Source of the DNA: CAXMQZ01 sp963719055
GTDB lineage: Bacteria > Acidobacteriota > Thermoanaerobaculia > Multivoradales > JAHEKO01
DNA length: 64,000 nucleotides
NCBI GenBank assembly: GCA_963719055.1
Contig: CAVRAU010000014.1
Span: 62,001-126,000, forward strand
Reading direction: 5' to 3'
Part shown: in pieces, positions 9,174 to 19,700 of the stretch
Position numbering within the stretch: position 1 is the stretch's first letter
Layout: each line of letters starts with the position of its first letter
Notes under the pieces: model-generated
What the model was told of the DNA's origin: nothing
What the model saw: the letters and a program-made list of their open reading frames with translations, nothing else
Database searches by the model: none
Program-made: the position numbers and the translations under genes

Positions 9174-10791
9174 CTCTCTTCTCCTCGCCGGTGTAGTCGT
9201 AGGCCTCGCGGGTGACCACCGGTATTTCTTCGAAGTTTTGCGTCGGCGGCGGAGAAGGGATCTCCCACTCGAGTCCGTAGGCACCCCAGGGGTTGGCTGA
9301 GGCACGCTTGCCATAGCGCATCGACCAGATGAAGTAGATGATCGGGATCAGATAGCCCACACCCAAGATGGTGGCGCCCGCCGAGGACAGGACGTTGAGC
9401 ACCTGAAACTCCTCCGGGTAGGCATGGTATCGGCGCGGCATCCCCAGGTATCCGACGATGAACTGTGGAAAGAAGGTCAGATTGAAGCCAAAAAAGACCA
9501 GTCCGGCAGAGATCATCGACCAGAACTTCGGATAGAGGCGGCCGGAGATCTTGGGCCACCAGAAATGCAGACCGCCCAGATAGGCCATGATGGCGCCACC
9601 CACCATGATGTAGTGGAAGTGCGCCACGATGAAGTAGGTGTCGTGGACGTGGATGTCGATCCCCAGCGTCGCCAGCATGGTCCCGGTGAGCCCGCCGATC
9701 ACAAAAAGACCCAGAAATCCCAGGGCATAGATCATCGGCGTGGACCACTCGATAGAGCCCTGATAGAGAGTCGCAGTCCAATTGAACACCTTGACGGCTG
9801 AAGGTACCGCCACCAGCATGCTCAGGAGCGAGAACACGATGCCAGCATAGACCGACTGGCTGCTGACGAACATGTGGTGGCCCCAGACGAGGAAACCCAG
9901 AACCGCGATGGCCAGGCTGGAGAAGGCCACGAACTTGTAGCCGAAGATGCGCTTGCGGGCGAAGGCGGAGATGATCTCGCTGATGATACCCATGGGCGGC
10001 AAGATCATGATGTAGACCGCCGGGTGCGAGTAGAACCAGAAGAGATGCTGAAACAAGACGGGGTCGCCACCCAGCGCCGGGTCGAAGATCCCGATATGAA
10101 ACAGTCTCTCGATGGCCACCAGAACGATGGTGATGGCGACCACCGGCGTGCCGAGAATCTGGATGATGGCGGTGGCGTAGTGGGCCCAGACAAACAAGGG
10201 CAATCGAAACCACGTCATCCCGGGAGCCCGCATGCGGTGAATCGTGACAATGAAATTGAGGCCCGTCATGATGGAGGCAAATCCAGCGATAAACGCCCCC
10301 AGGGCCGTGGCGATGACGTTGGTGTCGGTAAAGGTCGTGCTGAACGGCGTGTAGAAGGTCCAGCCAGTATCGACACCTCCATTGATCATGGCCCAGATCA
10401 TGAACAGGCCGCCGATATTGAAGACATACCAACTGGCAAGGTTGATCTTCGGGAAAGCCAGATCCTTGGCGCCGATCATGATGGGGATCAGAAAATTCCC
10501 CAGCACGGCCGGAACTCCGGGGATCAAGAACAGAAAGACCATGAGCACGCCATGCATGGTGAAGAGACGGTTGTAGGTATCCGGCTCCACCAGATCGCCG
10601 GCAGGTGTCGCCAGCTCGACGCGGATCGCAACCGCCATGAGTCCGCCAATCAGAAAAAACACACTGATGGAGATCAGATAGAGAATGGCGATGCGTTTGT
10701 GATCCTTGGTCAGCAACCAGGACTTCACGCCGTGCTCGACGTTGAGATAGTTCAACCGCTTGGGTGTAGGAGTGGCAGTCGTCGTGCTCAT
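9166..10791 (-). CDS. coxA: Cytochrome c oxidase subunit I, heme-copper A2 type
   Basis: A 541-residue catalytic subunit with 12 helices that reduces O2 to water and pumps protons. It shows FTMHGVLMVF (heme a ligand region), the CuB/Tyr motif FYSHPAVYIMILP, WGHHMF, and HDTYFIVAHFHYIM with heme ligands. The motif reads YSHPAVY, so the Glu of the usual GHPEVY is missing and replaced by the Tyr-Ser pair that defines the A2 subfamily. This differs from the second oxidase at 59555. ATG 10791 overlaps the coxB stop by 4 bases. Confidence 0.95.
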   Translation of the reverse strand: MSTTTATPTPKRLNYLNVEHGVKSWLLTKDHKRIAILYLISISVFFLIGGLMAVAIRVELATPAGDLVEPDTYNRLFTMHGVLMVFLFLIPGVPAVLGNFLIPIMIGAKDLAFPKINLASWYVFNIGGLFMIWAMINGGVDTGWTFYTPFSTTFTDTNVIATALGAFIAGFASIMTGLNFIVTIHRMRAPGMTWFRLPLFVWAHYATAIIQILGTPVVAITIVLVAIERLFHIGIFDPALGGDPVLFQHLFWFYSHPAVYIMILPPMGIISEIISAFARKRIFGYKFVAFSSLAIAVLGFLVWGHHMFVSSQSVYAGIVFSLLSMLVAVPSAVKVFNWTATLYQGSIEWSTPMIYALGFLGLFVIGGLTGTMLATLGIDIHVHDTYFIVAHFHYIMVGGAIMAYLGGLHFWWPKISGRLYPKFWSMISAGLVFFGFNLTFFPQFIVGYLGMPRRYHAYPEEFQVLNVLSSAGATILGVGYLIPIIYFIWSMRYGKRASANPWGAYGLEWEIPSPPPTQNFEEIPVVTREAYDYTGEEKRVA

Positions 10792-11763
10792 GATTCTTCG
10801 CTCGAATTCTCTTCCGTGGCCTCTTCTACGGGTTCGGTTGCCAGGGACTTGATGTAGCTGATGAGTTGCAGAATCTCTTCCTCGCTGAGCTGGCCTTGAT
10901 AGGTCGGCATCAGAGGTTTGTAGCCCTTGACCACTTTGGCTGTCGGGTTCAGTATAGATTCACGCACGTAGTTGGCGTCGATCGTCACCGTCTTGCCGGT
11001 TTCCAACTCGACCACCTCTCCGAACGCGCCGTGCAGGATCGGTGCTTGCGCGGCGGTGTCGGGACGATGACAGGTATTGCAGGCCTTGGCCTTGAAAAGC
11101 TCCTCACCGGAGGCGGTCACCGAGGGCCCCTTTTCCGCACCGGCCAGCCAGGCCTCGTAGTCGCCGGGTTCCATGAGGGTGATGCTGCCGACCATCCGGG
11201 AATGCTCGGCGCCGCAGTACTCGGCACAGAACAGGTGAAAAGTCCCCGTCTTCTCCCCCTCGAACCAGATCGAGGTGTAGCGACCGGGCAGCACATCGGC
11301 CTTGACTCGGAACGCCGGGACAAAGAAGGAGTGGATGACGTCCTCCGAGGTCATGGTCAACTTGATGGGTAGGCCCATGGGCACATGCAGGTGATTGATC
11401 TCGCGCTGCCCTTCGGGATGCTGGAATTTCCACATCCACTGCTTGGCGGTGACGAAATATTCCTTGGCGTCGGCGGGGGGTCTGTAGGCCCTGATGTAGA
11501 CCTTGGCTCCCCAGGTGAACATGAACATCAGGATGATCAGGGGAATGATGGACCAGGTGAGCTCCAACCACATCCCCGCTTTTTCGGGCTGCCCGACCTC
11601 GTCTGGCGCTACGCCGCCGGTAGCGGACTGCAAAGAAGAACACCAGGCCGGCGATGAGGAGGGAGAAGAAGGCCGAGATGCCGAGAAACGTGAAATACAA
11701 GGCATCGACCTGGCCGGCGAGCTCCGTCGCTTTGTCGGGGAACAGAGGAAAATCTTTCCACAT
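10788..11763 (-). CDS. coxB: Cytochrome c oxidase subunit II with fused cytochrome c domain (one frame break)
   Basis: About 324 residues. Two N-terminal helices precede a periplasmic cupredoxin with the CuA site CAEYCGAEHSRM (about residues 176-187), followed by a C-terminal cytochrome c domain with CNTCH (about 229). The fusion makes this a caa3 oxidase able to accept electrons directly. The frame shifts near 11612 between the helix-1 end FFFAVRYRRR and APDEVGQPEKAG; removing one base joins them. Start ATG 11763. The SCO copper chaperone that loads CuA is the gene immediately upstream. Confidence 0.9.
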
Positions 11764-11771
11764 GGGCTTGG

Positions 11772-12590
11772 CTAGACCTCGGCAGCGGCAGAGCGCCGCT
11801 CACGCTTCAACTGGATCAGCAGGAAGAGCCCGAGCAGGGCTACGGTGACAAGGGCGCCCAGGCGTATGATGTTCATGGCCACGGCGGTGTAGGTGCCGGT
11901 TGCCGGATCGTAGTGGAAGCAGTAGAGGAGAACCTGGTCCACGACAGAGCCGATCTTGTTGTCGGCCGCCTCCACCAACCCCAAGCGGAGGGTCTTGGGT
12001 GGATAGTCCACACCGTAGAAATATCGGGCAACCTGGCCCTCCGGAGTCAAGGCCACGATACCCGCGGTATGGGCGAACTGATCGACTTCGGGGCTGTAGG
12101 AATAGCGGAATCCCACAGTCTCCGTCAGGGCTGCGATGCTTTCTTCGCCACCGGTGAGGAAATGCCACCCCGACTCGGTGCCCGGGCGACCGTACCGGTC
12201 CACGAATGTCGCCTTGGCTTCGGCAGCCATCTCAGGGGTCTCGCGGGAGTCGAAGCTGACGACCACGACCTCGAACTCCTTGCCAGGATCGAAGTTCATG
12301 GGCTTGAGGGCCGAGGTCAGGCCGTTGAGAATCATGGGACAGAGCATGGGACAGTTGAAATAGACCAACGCCAGGATCACCGGCCGCTCACCGAACCAGG
12401 TACCCAACGGGGCCTGGCGGCCGGTCTCGTCGGTGAACACCAGATCGAGCGGCACCCTCTCGCCCAGACGCTGATCGAAGCCCACATCCTCCAACTCGGG
12501 AGGCAGACTGTTGCCGGTCTCTACCGCGGACAGCAGCAATGCCGGCAGGCATGCCGCGACCACAAGCATCATCGAGATGACCGGCTTCAC
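11772..12590 (-). CDS. SCO1/SenC-type copper chaperone
   Basis: A 272-residue protein with an N-terminal signal or anchor segment and a thioredoxin fold carrying the copper-binding CPMLC motif (C-x3-C, about residues 81-85) plus a distal His in FAHTAG. An extra C-terminal transmembrane helix (about 240-262) ends in a basic tail, so both ends may be anchored. SCO proteins deliver copper to the CuA site of subunit II, which is encoded next. The ATG overlaps the stop of the preceding 136-residue gene by 4 bases. Confidence 0.88.
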   Translation of the reverse strand: MKPVISMMLVVAACLPALLLSAVETGNSLPPELEDVGFDQRLGERVPLDLVFTDETGRQAPLGTWFGERPVILALVYFNCPMLCPMILNGLTSALKPMNFDPGKEFEVVVVSFDSRETPEMAAEAKATFVDRYGRPGTESGWHFLTGGEESIAALTETVGFRYSYSPEVDQFAHTAGIVALTPEGQVARYFYGVDYPPKTLRLGLVEAADNKIGSVVDQVLLYCFHYDPATGTYTAVAMNIIRLGALVTVALLGLFLLIQLKRERRSAAAEV

Positions 12591-12997
12591 CGTCCGTCTC
12601 CGGGTTGCTCCTCGATGGCTTCATCGACCACCGGTGTGGTGGGTAGACCGTTGGCTACCAGTAGGTCCATGGCTCTGTCGATGGGGATGTGTGCCAGACC
12701 TGTCGATTCATCCACCCAGCCATAGGAATTCAGCTGGGCGTTCTGTGTGGCGCGGAGCAAATCGAGCTCGACAAAAGGCTCGGACTGTAGGCGCGGGTTG
12801 GGAGGCAGATGTGGCACACGAGCCTCGATCATCAAGGGTGGTGGTGGATCTTCAGCTTTTTCCTGCTCGTAGAGGGACGTGGTCAGAAACCACATGAAGA
12901 CCATGGCCAGCGCCACCAGGACCAACAAACCGATGGTCAGACGCCCGAGAACCTTGATGTTGATCTCGCCGTCGAGTTGCTGCTTGCCGCTAGTCAT
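12587..12997 (-). CDS. Single-helix membrane protein of the ACIII operon, unknown function
   Basis: A 136-residue protein with a charged N-terminus, one transmembrane helix (about residues 19-40) and a periplasmic tail rich in Pro. The tail includes SEPFVELDLLRATQNAQLNSYGW and DRAMDLLVANGLP, which resemble the short conserved stretch found in proteins encoded between actF and SCO in other ACIII operons. No cofactor motif is visible. Its start overlaps the actF stop by 7 bases and its end overlaps SCO, so co-translation is likely. It could be an accessory subunit or an assembly factor. Confidence 0.6.
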   Translation of the reverse strand: MTSGKQQLDGEINIKVLGRLTIGLLVLVALAMVFMWFLTTSLYEQEKAEDPPPPLMIEARVPHLPPNPRLQSEPFVELDLLRATQNAQLNSYGWVDESTGLAHIPIDRAMDLLVANGLPTTPVVDEAIEEQPGDGR

Positions 12998-14160
12998 GGG
13001 CCAGAGCCTCCTCGAGGTCGGGGTCGTTGACGGGCAGCAGCGGTCTGCTGGCGAGCTGCCCGACGAAGACCGCTACCCAGATGCCACCGATACCGGCCAT
13101 GGTGGCGATGTCGAGCCAGTGCCCGGCCGGGTGGTGATGAAACGTCGGCGCGGCGAGCCAGAAGATGATCGACCCACCGCATCAGCAAGACCATCAGTGA
13201 TACCCCCGCTAGAAAACGGGCGTTGCGCTTGAAGTCTCGGGAGAGCAGCAAGACGAAGGGCAACACGAAGTGCAGTAGCACGAGAGATATGGAGACCCAC
13301 TTCCAGCCACCCTGGACCCGGTGCAGGTACCAGGGCACCTCTTCAGGCAGGTTCCCCGACCAGATAATCAGCAGCTGGGAGACGCCCATATAGGCCCAGA
13401 GCATCACGAAGGCCAGAAGCAGCTTGCCGTAGTCATGGAAGTGCTTGGGCTGGATTCTGCCCGCGAGCGGTTGCCGCTGCGACAGGTACAGCGCCACGAT
13501 GCTGACGAACGCGAAACCGGCAACGCCCGAACCGATGATGAAATACACGCCGAAGATGCTCGAGTACCAATGCGGATCGAGCGACATCAGCCAATCGATG
13601 GAAGCAAAGGTCGCCAAGAGACTGAAGACGACCAGCCCAGGTGCAGAGTAGACCTGCATACGTCTGGAGAGTCCTGGATCCCCGGTTTGATCCTGCTTCA
13701 ACGAAAGACGGCTCAGGGCCCAGGCGAAGAAGGTCCAGATACCCAGGTACACCAGCGACCGGATGGCGAACGCCGTCGGATTGAGGTAGCTTGCCTTGTG
13801 CTGGATCAGGGGATCATTGGCGGCTTCCGGACGCGCCCAGACATAGATGTCTTCGAGCCCCAAGAGAATGGGTAGGAACAGTATTGTGAGCAAGGGCAGC
13901 GTGCGTGTTGCCGCTTCCAGGGTGCGACGGACCATCAGGCCCCATCCGCCACGTGTCAGGTGCTGCAGCATCATGATGGCCAGACAGCCCAGGGTGATGC
14001 TGATCCAGAACACCCAGGCCACGAGGTAGGACTGGAAGAACTGCTGCCTCTGGGCGAGGAACCCGATGGCGGAAGCTCCCACACCCAAACTGCCGACAAT
14101 CCAGGCTTTGGACCTGATGGCTTTGAGGCTGTCCGGTGGAGACCAGTTGGGCTCATTCAT
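12991..14160 (-). CDS. actF: ACIII integral membrane subunit ActF (one frame break)
   Basis: A protein of about 389 residues with about ten helices, related to the NrfD/PsrC fold. Characteristic stretches are SYLVAWVFWISITLGCLA, the ASIDWLMSLDPHWYSSIFGVYFI block and HDYGKLLLAFVMLWAYMGVSQ. Near 13163 the frame moves by one base, and the true C-terminus (DHFWLAAPTFHHHPAGHW to LAHD) ends at TAG 12993-12991. ActF and ActC anchor the complex in the membrane and probably carry the proton path. It lies between actE and the 136-residue gene. Confidence 0.87.
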
Positions 14161-14162
14161 GC

Positions 14163-14789
14163 TCAGTGTGCCTCTGTCGGCGTCATGGCCCCTGGATCGG
14201 TCTCGCTCTCGACGCGCTTCAGATCCTCGGCGGAGAGATCGTCGACGCGCGTGCGCTGACTCGACTGCAGAGCGCGGATGTAGGCCACGATGGCCCAGCG
14301 ATCGGCCGGCTGAATCTGGGCGGCATAGCTCGACATCTGGCCAAAGCCGTTGGTCATGACTTGGAAGTAATAGCCCACCGGGCTGGCGAGCAGACGGGGC
14401 TCGTGAAAGCTCTGCGGATGCTTGAATCCCCGTTGCACGACCATACCGTCGCCATTGCCGACCCGGCCGTGGCAAGGTGAGCAGAAGGCGTTGAAGCGAG
14501 TCTGTCCGCGGTCCAGGAGTTCACGGGTCAGGGGTACGGGCAGCTGGTCGACGAACTGGTCCTCGGGTGTGCGGCCCGTGTAGAAGACTTTGTCGTCTCT
14601 CAACATACCTCGGGCCACAGTGCCCTCGATCATGGGTCGGGAGGCAGCGCCGTCGGCGAACAGCGATGTGGCTTCCAGCGGCTCGAACTTGGGTTGGTCG
14701 TGCATGTCCTGCCGACAACCACTGGCTAGCAAGCCCAGGCAAGCCAGGGTCAGGGAGCCGACGAGACGCGGTATCTCAACTCTCGACAA
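14163..14789 (-). CDS. actE: ACIII monoheme cytochrome c subunit ActE, lipoprotein
   Basis: A 208-residue protein with an N-terminal lipoprotein signal ending in the lipobox LLASGC (Cys about residue 20), followed by a cytochrome c domain with CSPCH and a distal Met region (YYFQVMTNGFGQM). It would carry electrons from the ActA/ActB branch toward the caa3 cytochrome domain. The only usable start in frame is TTG 14789, giving a 14-base overlap with actD; no ATG precedes the lipobox. Confidence 0.85.
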   Translation of the reverse strand: MSRVEIPRLVGSLTLACLGLLASGCRQDMHDQPKFEPLEATSLFADGAASRPMIEGTVARGMLRDDKVFYTGRTPEDQFVDQLPVPLTRELLDRGQTRFNAFCSPCHGRVGNGDGMVVQRGFKHPQSFHEPRLLASPVGYYFQVMTNGFGQMSSYAAQIQPADRWAIVAYIRALQSSQRTRVDDLSAEDLKRVESETDPGAMTPTEAH

Positions 14790-15324
14790 GGGCCACCTCG
14801 TGGGGGTTGAGAGACTGCAGGAAGTGTTCGGTTTCCTCACGGTCGAATTGCTTGTCCCAGGCCCCGATAGCGAGGAAGTAACGGTCTCGCGAGGCCAGAG
14901 CGAAGCGTTCGACACCAAAAACCGGGTGGTGCGGCATGGGTAGCTTATTGAGAGCGAACATGCCCAGAACCGCGGCCCCGGCGGCGAACAAGCATCGGTG
15001 GTCTCGAAGGTCACGGGAATGAAGGCCACCCAGCTGTTCAAGGGGCGACCGCCGACGTTGAGCGGATAGTTGATGACCGAAGACCAGTACTGCAAGAAAG
15101 AACCCGGCCAGGCAGCCGAAGATGCCGCCGATGAGAACGATCAGCGGCAGCCACGAGCGGTGATGTCCCAGCTCTTCCCAGACCTCTTCGATCGGGTACG
15201 GTGTGTAGGCCTCGAGTTGCTTGTAGCCAGCCTTGTGAGATTCGCGGATGGCGTGGATCAACTCCTTGGAGGAATGGAACTCGGCCATCAAGGCAAACGG
15301 TGGCTTGCGTGCCGGATCGGTCAT
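14776..15324 (-). CDS. actD: ACIII membrane subunit ActD (DUF3341), locally frame-scrambled
   Basis: A small two-helix subunit of about 181 residues. Its N-terminal FALMAEFHSSKELIHAI and C-terminal VFGVERFALASRDRYFLAI are in one frame. The conserved centre LQYWSSVINYPLNVGGRPLNSW is in another. The frame leaves near 15088 and returns near 15000, where two extra bases (GATGCTTG for GTGCTG) fit. Three inserted bases therefore cancel out and the stop is still reached. ActD sits on ActC/ActF at the cytoplasmic side. The ATG overlaps the actC stop. Confidence 0.85.
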   Translation of the reverse strand: MTDPARKPPFALMAEFHSSKELIHAIRESHKAGYKQLEAYTPYPIEEVWEELGHHRSWLPLIVLIGGIFGCLAGFFLAVLVFGHQLSAQRRRSPLEQLGGLHSRDLRDHRCLFAAGAAVLGMFALNKLPMPHHPVFGVERFALASRDRYFLAIGAWDKQFDREETEHFLQSLNPHEVALVES

Positions 15325-16716
15325 GACGACTTCTCCTCAGGCGCGCTGCCCGGCTTGGGAACGATGGTCCGCATCTCGAAGATGGAGATCATCGGCAGAA
15401 AGCGGATGAACAAGAACAGCAGAGCCAAGAAAGAGACCGATGGTGCCGACGAAGGTGGCCCAATCCCAGACGGTCCCCGAGTACATCCCCCACGAGGAGG
15501 GCAGGAAGTCCCGGTGCAGGCTGGTGACCACGATGACGAACCGCTCCAGCCACATGCCGACGTTGACGAACATGGCGACCAGGAAGAGCAACAAGGGCGA
15601 GGTGCGAACCTTCTTGATCCACAGCAACTGGGGCACCAGGACGTTACAGAGCAGCAGGGACCACCACTGGACTCGGTAGGGGCCGGTGATCCGGTTCAGA
15701 ATCATGAACTCTTCGAACCAATTGCCGCTGTACCAGGCCAGGAAGATCTCGATCATGTAGCCGTAGGCAACGATCAGACCTGTTGCCAGGAGAACCTTGC
15801 CCATATTCTGCAGATGCCGGGTGGTGATGAAGTCCTTGAGCCCGAAAACGGCGCGCAGGGGTATGGCCAGGGTGATAACCATGGCGAAGCCGGCAAAGAT
15901 GGCTCCGGCGACGAAGTAGGGCGGGAAAATGGTGGCGTGCCACCCGGGGATGATGCCGACGGCGAAATCGAAGCTGACCACGGTGTGCACCGACAGCACC
16001 AATGGCGTGGCCAGACCCGCGAGCAGCAGGTAGGCGGTTTCATAGTTGTGCCAGTGAGTGGCGGAGCCACGCCAACCCATGGCCAGCATGCCGTAGGTGA
16101 TCTTCGCGAACTTGGCCTGGGTGCGGTCGCGCAACGTCGCCAGATCGGGGATCAGACCCACGTACCAAAAAAGGGCCGAGACGGTGGCATAGGTCGAGAC
16201 CGCAAAGACATCCCAAACCAGAGGACTGCGAAACTGGGGCCATAGATCCATGGTGTTGGGATAGGGCAGGAGCCAATAGGCCAACCAGGGGCGCCCCACG
16301 TGGATCAAGGGGAAGATCCCGGCGCAGGCGACCGCAAAGAGAGTCATGGCCTCCGCGAATCGATTGATGGAGGTGCGCCACTCCTGACGCAACAACAGCA
16401 GGATCGCCGAGATCAAGGTGCCGGCGTGACCGATGCCGATCCACCAGACAAAATTGATGATGGCGAACCCCCAACCCACAGGGATGTTCAACCCCCAGAT
16501 TCCGGTGCCCTCCAGCAGCAGCTTGGTCAGCGCCTGCAGCAGAAGCAGAACCAGCAGAAAGGAGCCTCCAAAGGCCGCCCACCACCACTTTGGAGTGCGG
16601 CCCAGCACCACCGATGTGATCTGGTCGGTCACCGATCCAGTCGAATGCCCTGGCGCCACGATGGGTGGCTTCATGGGCAGGCGACCGGAGCCGGCGCTAC
16701 CTTCAGGCGGTGTCAT
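15321..16716 (-). CDS. actC: ACIII NrfD-like membrane subunit ActC (one frame break near the C-terminus)
   Basis: A polytopic NrfD/PsrC-family protein of about 464 residues, thought to bind and oxidise quinol in ACIII. Typical blocks are GWGFAIINFVWWIGIGHAGTLIS, MGWRGSATHWHNYETAYLLLAGLATPLVLSVH in pieces, and NVGMWLERFVIVVTSLHRDFLPS. After GTIGLFL the frame breaks (about 15425). The real tail ALLFLFIRFLPMISIFEMR through EEKSS ends in a TGA that overlaps the actD ATG (15323-15321). The start ATG overlaps the end of actB by 14 bases. Confidence 0.9.
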
Positions 16717-19700
16717 GCTTGGCCTTCTCCAGCTTGGGGTTGGGGTTGCGGATCTTGGCCAGGTAGCTCGTCCGGGGGCGAGTACCCACTTCTTCGAGGA
16801 TGCCGTAGTTCAAGGGGCTGCTCTTCAACTTCGCCACGGCAGAGTTGTCTTCATTGATATCGCCGAACACGATGGCCTGGCTGGGGCAGGTTTGTTGGCA
16901 CGCAGTCTGGATCTCACCATCGCGGATTGGACGGTTCTCCTTCTCGGACTCTATGCGGACGTGGCTGATCCGTTGTACACAGTAGGTGCACTTCTCCATG
17001 ACGCCCCGTGAACGGACCGTCACGTCGGGGTTGCGCAGCATCTTCAGAATCGGCGTGTCGAAATCGTTGTACTTCAGGAAGTTGAACCGGCGAACCTTGT
17101 AGGGGCAGTTGTTGGAGCAGTACCGGGTGCCGACGCAGCGGTTGTAGACCATGTCGTTGAGGCCCTCGTCGCTGTGAACTGTCGCCTGGACGGGGCATAC
17201 AGGTTCACAAGGGGCCTGCTCGCAGTGCATGCACATGACGGGTTGGTGATGGATCTGCGGGTCTTCCAGGTCGCCCTGGTAGTAGCGGTCGATGCGAATC
17301 CAGTGCATTTCCCGACCTGCCTCTACCTGCTCTTTGCCGACGATCGGGATGTTGTTCTCGGCTTGGCAGGCCATGACGCAGGCGTTGCAGCCCGTGCAGG
17401 CGGACAGGTCTATATTCAGTCCCCAGGCATGCCCCGAGTACTCCCACATGGGGAACATCGAAACGTCATCCGTTGGCGAATGGGCCATGTGCTGGGCGAA
17501 TTCGGGTTCCTCCTCGAATTCGTGCAGGGTGCCGACGCGCACCAGGTGGCGCTTCTCGGCCTCTCGGGTCTCCAAATCGATGTTGCTGTGGAGCTGTGTG
17601 CTGACGAGGTTGAAGCTCCCCTGGCCCGGACGCACCGTGGCTGTCCGGGACGTCCACATAGTGTCGGACCCGCGCAGCAGATAGGTATTGAAGCCGGTAC
17701 CAGAGCCGACTTGACCGGTTCTCCTGCGGCCGTAACCCAGATGGGCCGTAGCGGTTCTCTCGGGATGACCGGGCAGGATCCAGGCCGGCATCTCGAGGGT
17801 ACGCCCCGCGATGGTGATCTCCACCTTCTGAGAGTTGCTCACACCCAGTGCCTTGGCGGTGGTGGGTGCGATAAGCAAGGCGTTGTCCCAGGTCAGCTTG
17901 GAAAGGGGCTTGGGACACTCCTGTAGCCAACCGTTGTTGCAATAGCGCCCATCATAGAGTGTCGGATCCGGTCGAAACACGATCTCCAACGTCTCCGGCA
18001 TCGGCGCTGTCACATCGATCTGGCTACAGGCGTCGGCGATGGCGTTGGCGACCACCGTCACCGGCACAGAGGCAGCCTGGGAGTCGGTGATAAAGCCGTC
18101 GTGTAACCACTGTCGCCAGGTCTTGTCGAAGTTGTCCTCGGGTCGGGCCCGACGCCAATACTCCTGGAGGATCTCGAGCCCGGTCTTGGGTTGATCTTCG
18201 GCGAAGATGCTGAGGATCTCTGCCGCGGTCCTGCCGTCGTAAAGAGGCTCGATCAGAGGCTGGGTCAAACAGACACTGCCGTCGTAGGCCCGCGCGTCTC
18301 CCCAGCTCTCCAGGAAGTGTGCCTGCGGCAGATGCCAGTGGCAAAACTCGGCTGTCTCGTCTTCATAGAGCCCCAGGTGGACGCGGCGGGAGACGCTGTT
18401 CATGGCCGTCATGAACTGCAGATCGGTCGGTGTGTCGAAGGCCGGATTGCAGCCGAGGATCAGCAGCACATCGACTTCGCCGGCATTCATGTCGTCGACC
18501 AGGGAGCGGAGCGAATCGGTCTCGATTTCCGGTCTGAACTCCACCGGCTCCAGGTAGTCCACGGTGCTGCCCACGCTGCCCAGAGTGTGGTTGATGGCAT
18601 GCGCCAGGGTCTGCACTTCCGGCACCACGCAGTCTCCCGGGATCACCAGGCTGCGTCCCGCATGGGTCTCGAGGTCTTCGGCGACCGCCGAGATCCACTC
18701 GGTCTGTGCGGACGTCAGTTCGCCTTGAGCTATCGCGCCCGGGACACCCAGCCGAGCGCCCAGGGCAGTCACCAGCGAAGCGATTTCAGCGGCAGTCCCC
18801 GACAACCGGTGATCGGCAAGGGTACCGGTGTTGGTCGGCGAGCTCTCAACGGCGTACAGCCTTGACATCTCGGTATGTCCCTCGTGGACACGCCGGCGAT
18901 CTGCGAAGTCGCGGGCGTTGGCGAGACTGTCGGGTCCGGAGGTCAGAAAATCCGAGTCGAGGCTCAGAATGATATCGGCGTTCTCCAGGTGGTACCTGGC
19001 GCTGACCATTTGCCCGAACAAGGCTCGGACTCCCTGTCTCTGAGCATCCCTGGACACCGGAGTGTACTGATGCCATCGGGCCTTGGGGTGAGCTTCCAGC
19101 ACCTTGTCGATCGCGGCTCCCAGAGATGGGGAGGTGACCGTATGGGTCAGAATCCGAATCCGGGCTCCACCGAGAGCGTCAAGTGCCTGGACTGCGCTTC
19201 TGGTTTCGCTTTCAAACGCTTGCCAGGTACGGATACGACCGAGATGGTTGACGACCTGCGAACGCTCCGGGTCGTACAGATCGAGCACTGATGCTTGGGA
19301 GAACAAATCCGCGGCGCCCCGGCTGGCGACATGCTGAGGGTTGCCTTCGATCTTGGTGGGTCTTCCCATATGGCTCTCCACCAACACGGGCCTGGCGTAG
19401 CCATCGAGAGTCATGGTCGAGGCGAAGTAGAGCGGTTTGCCCGGGATCAGGAGCTCGGGCTGCTGCACGTAGGGGACGATCTTCTCGAGCGGTTGGCGCG
19501 TGCAAGCCGTGAGACCACCCAAAGCCAGGGATGCGGCCGCCAGCTGCAGAAATCGTCTTCGATCGACGCCCTCGGGCAGCTCGCTGGCCTGCTGAGGAAA
19601 CTCCCTGTGCAGCAACTCCTCGAATTCGGGAGTCCCGGCCAGCTCTTCCAGGCTGCGCCAGTACTCAGGTCCTTTGGACCCCTCGAGCCTCTGGCGAAGT

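Noticed and set aside
9874..10857. Long open frame on the + strand across coxA 1
   Set aside because: Composition is Gly/Asp/Gln-rich without hydrophobic core, and it is exactly antisense to a textbook subunit I gene. Same for open frames opposite the second coxA (60516-61970) and the cytochrome b genes (25830-27086, 37682-38884).
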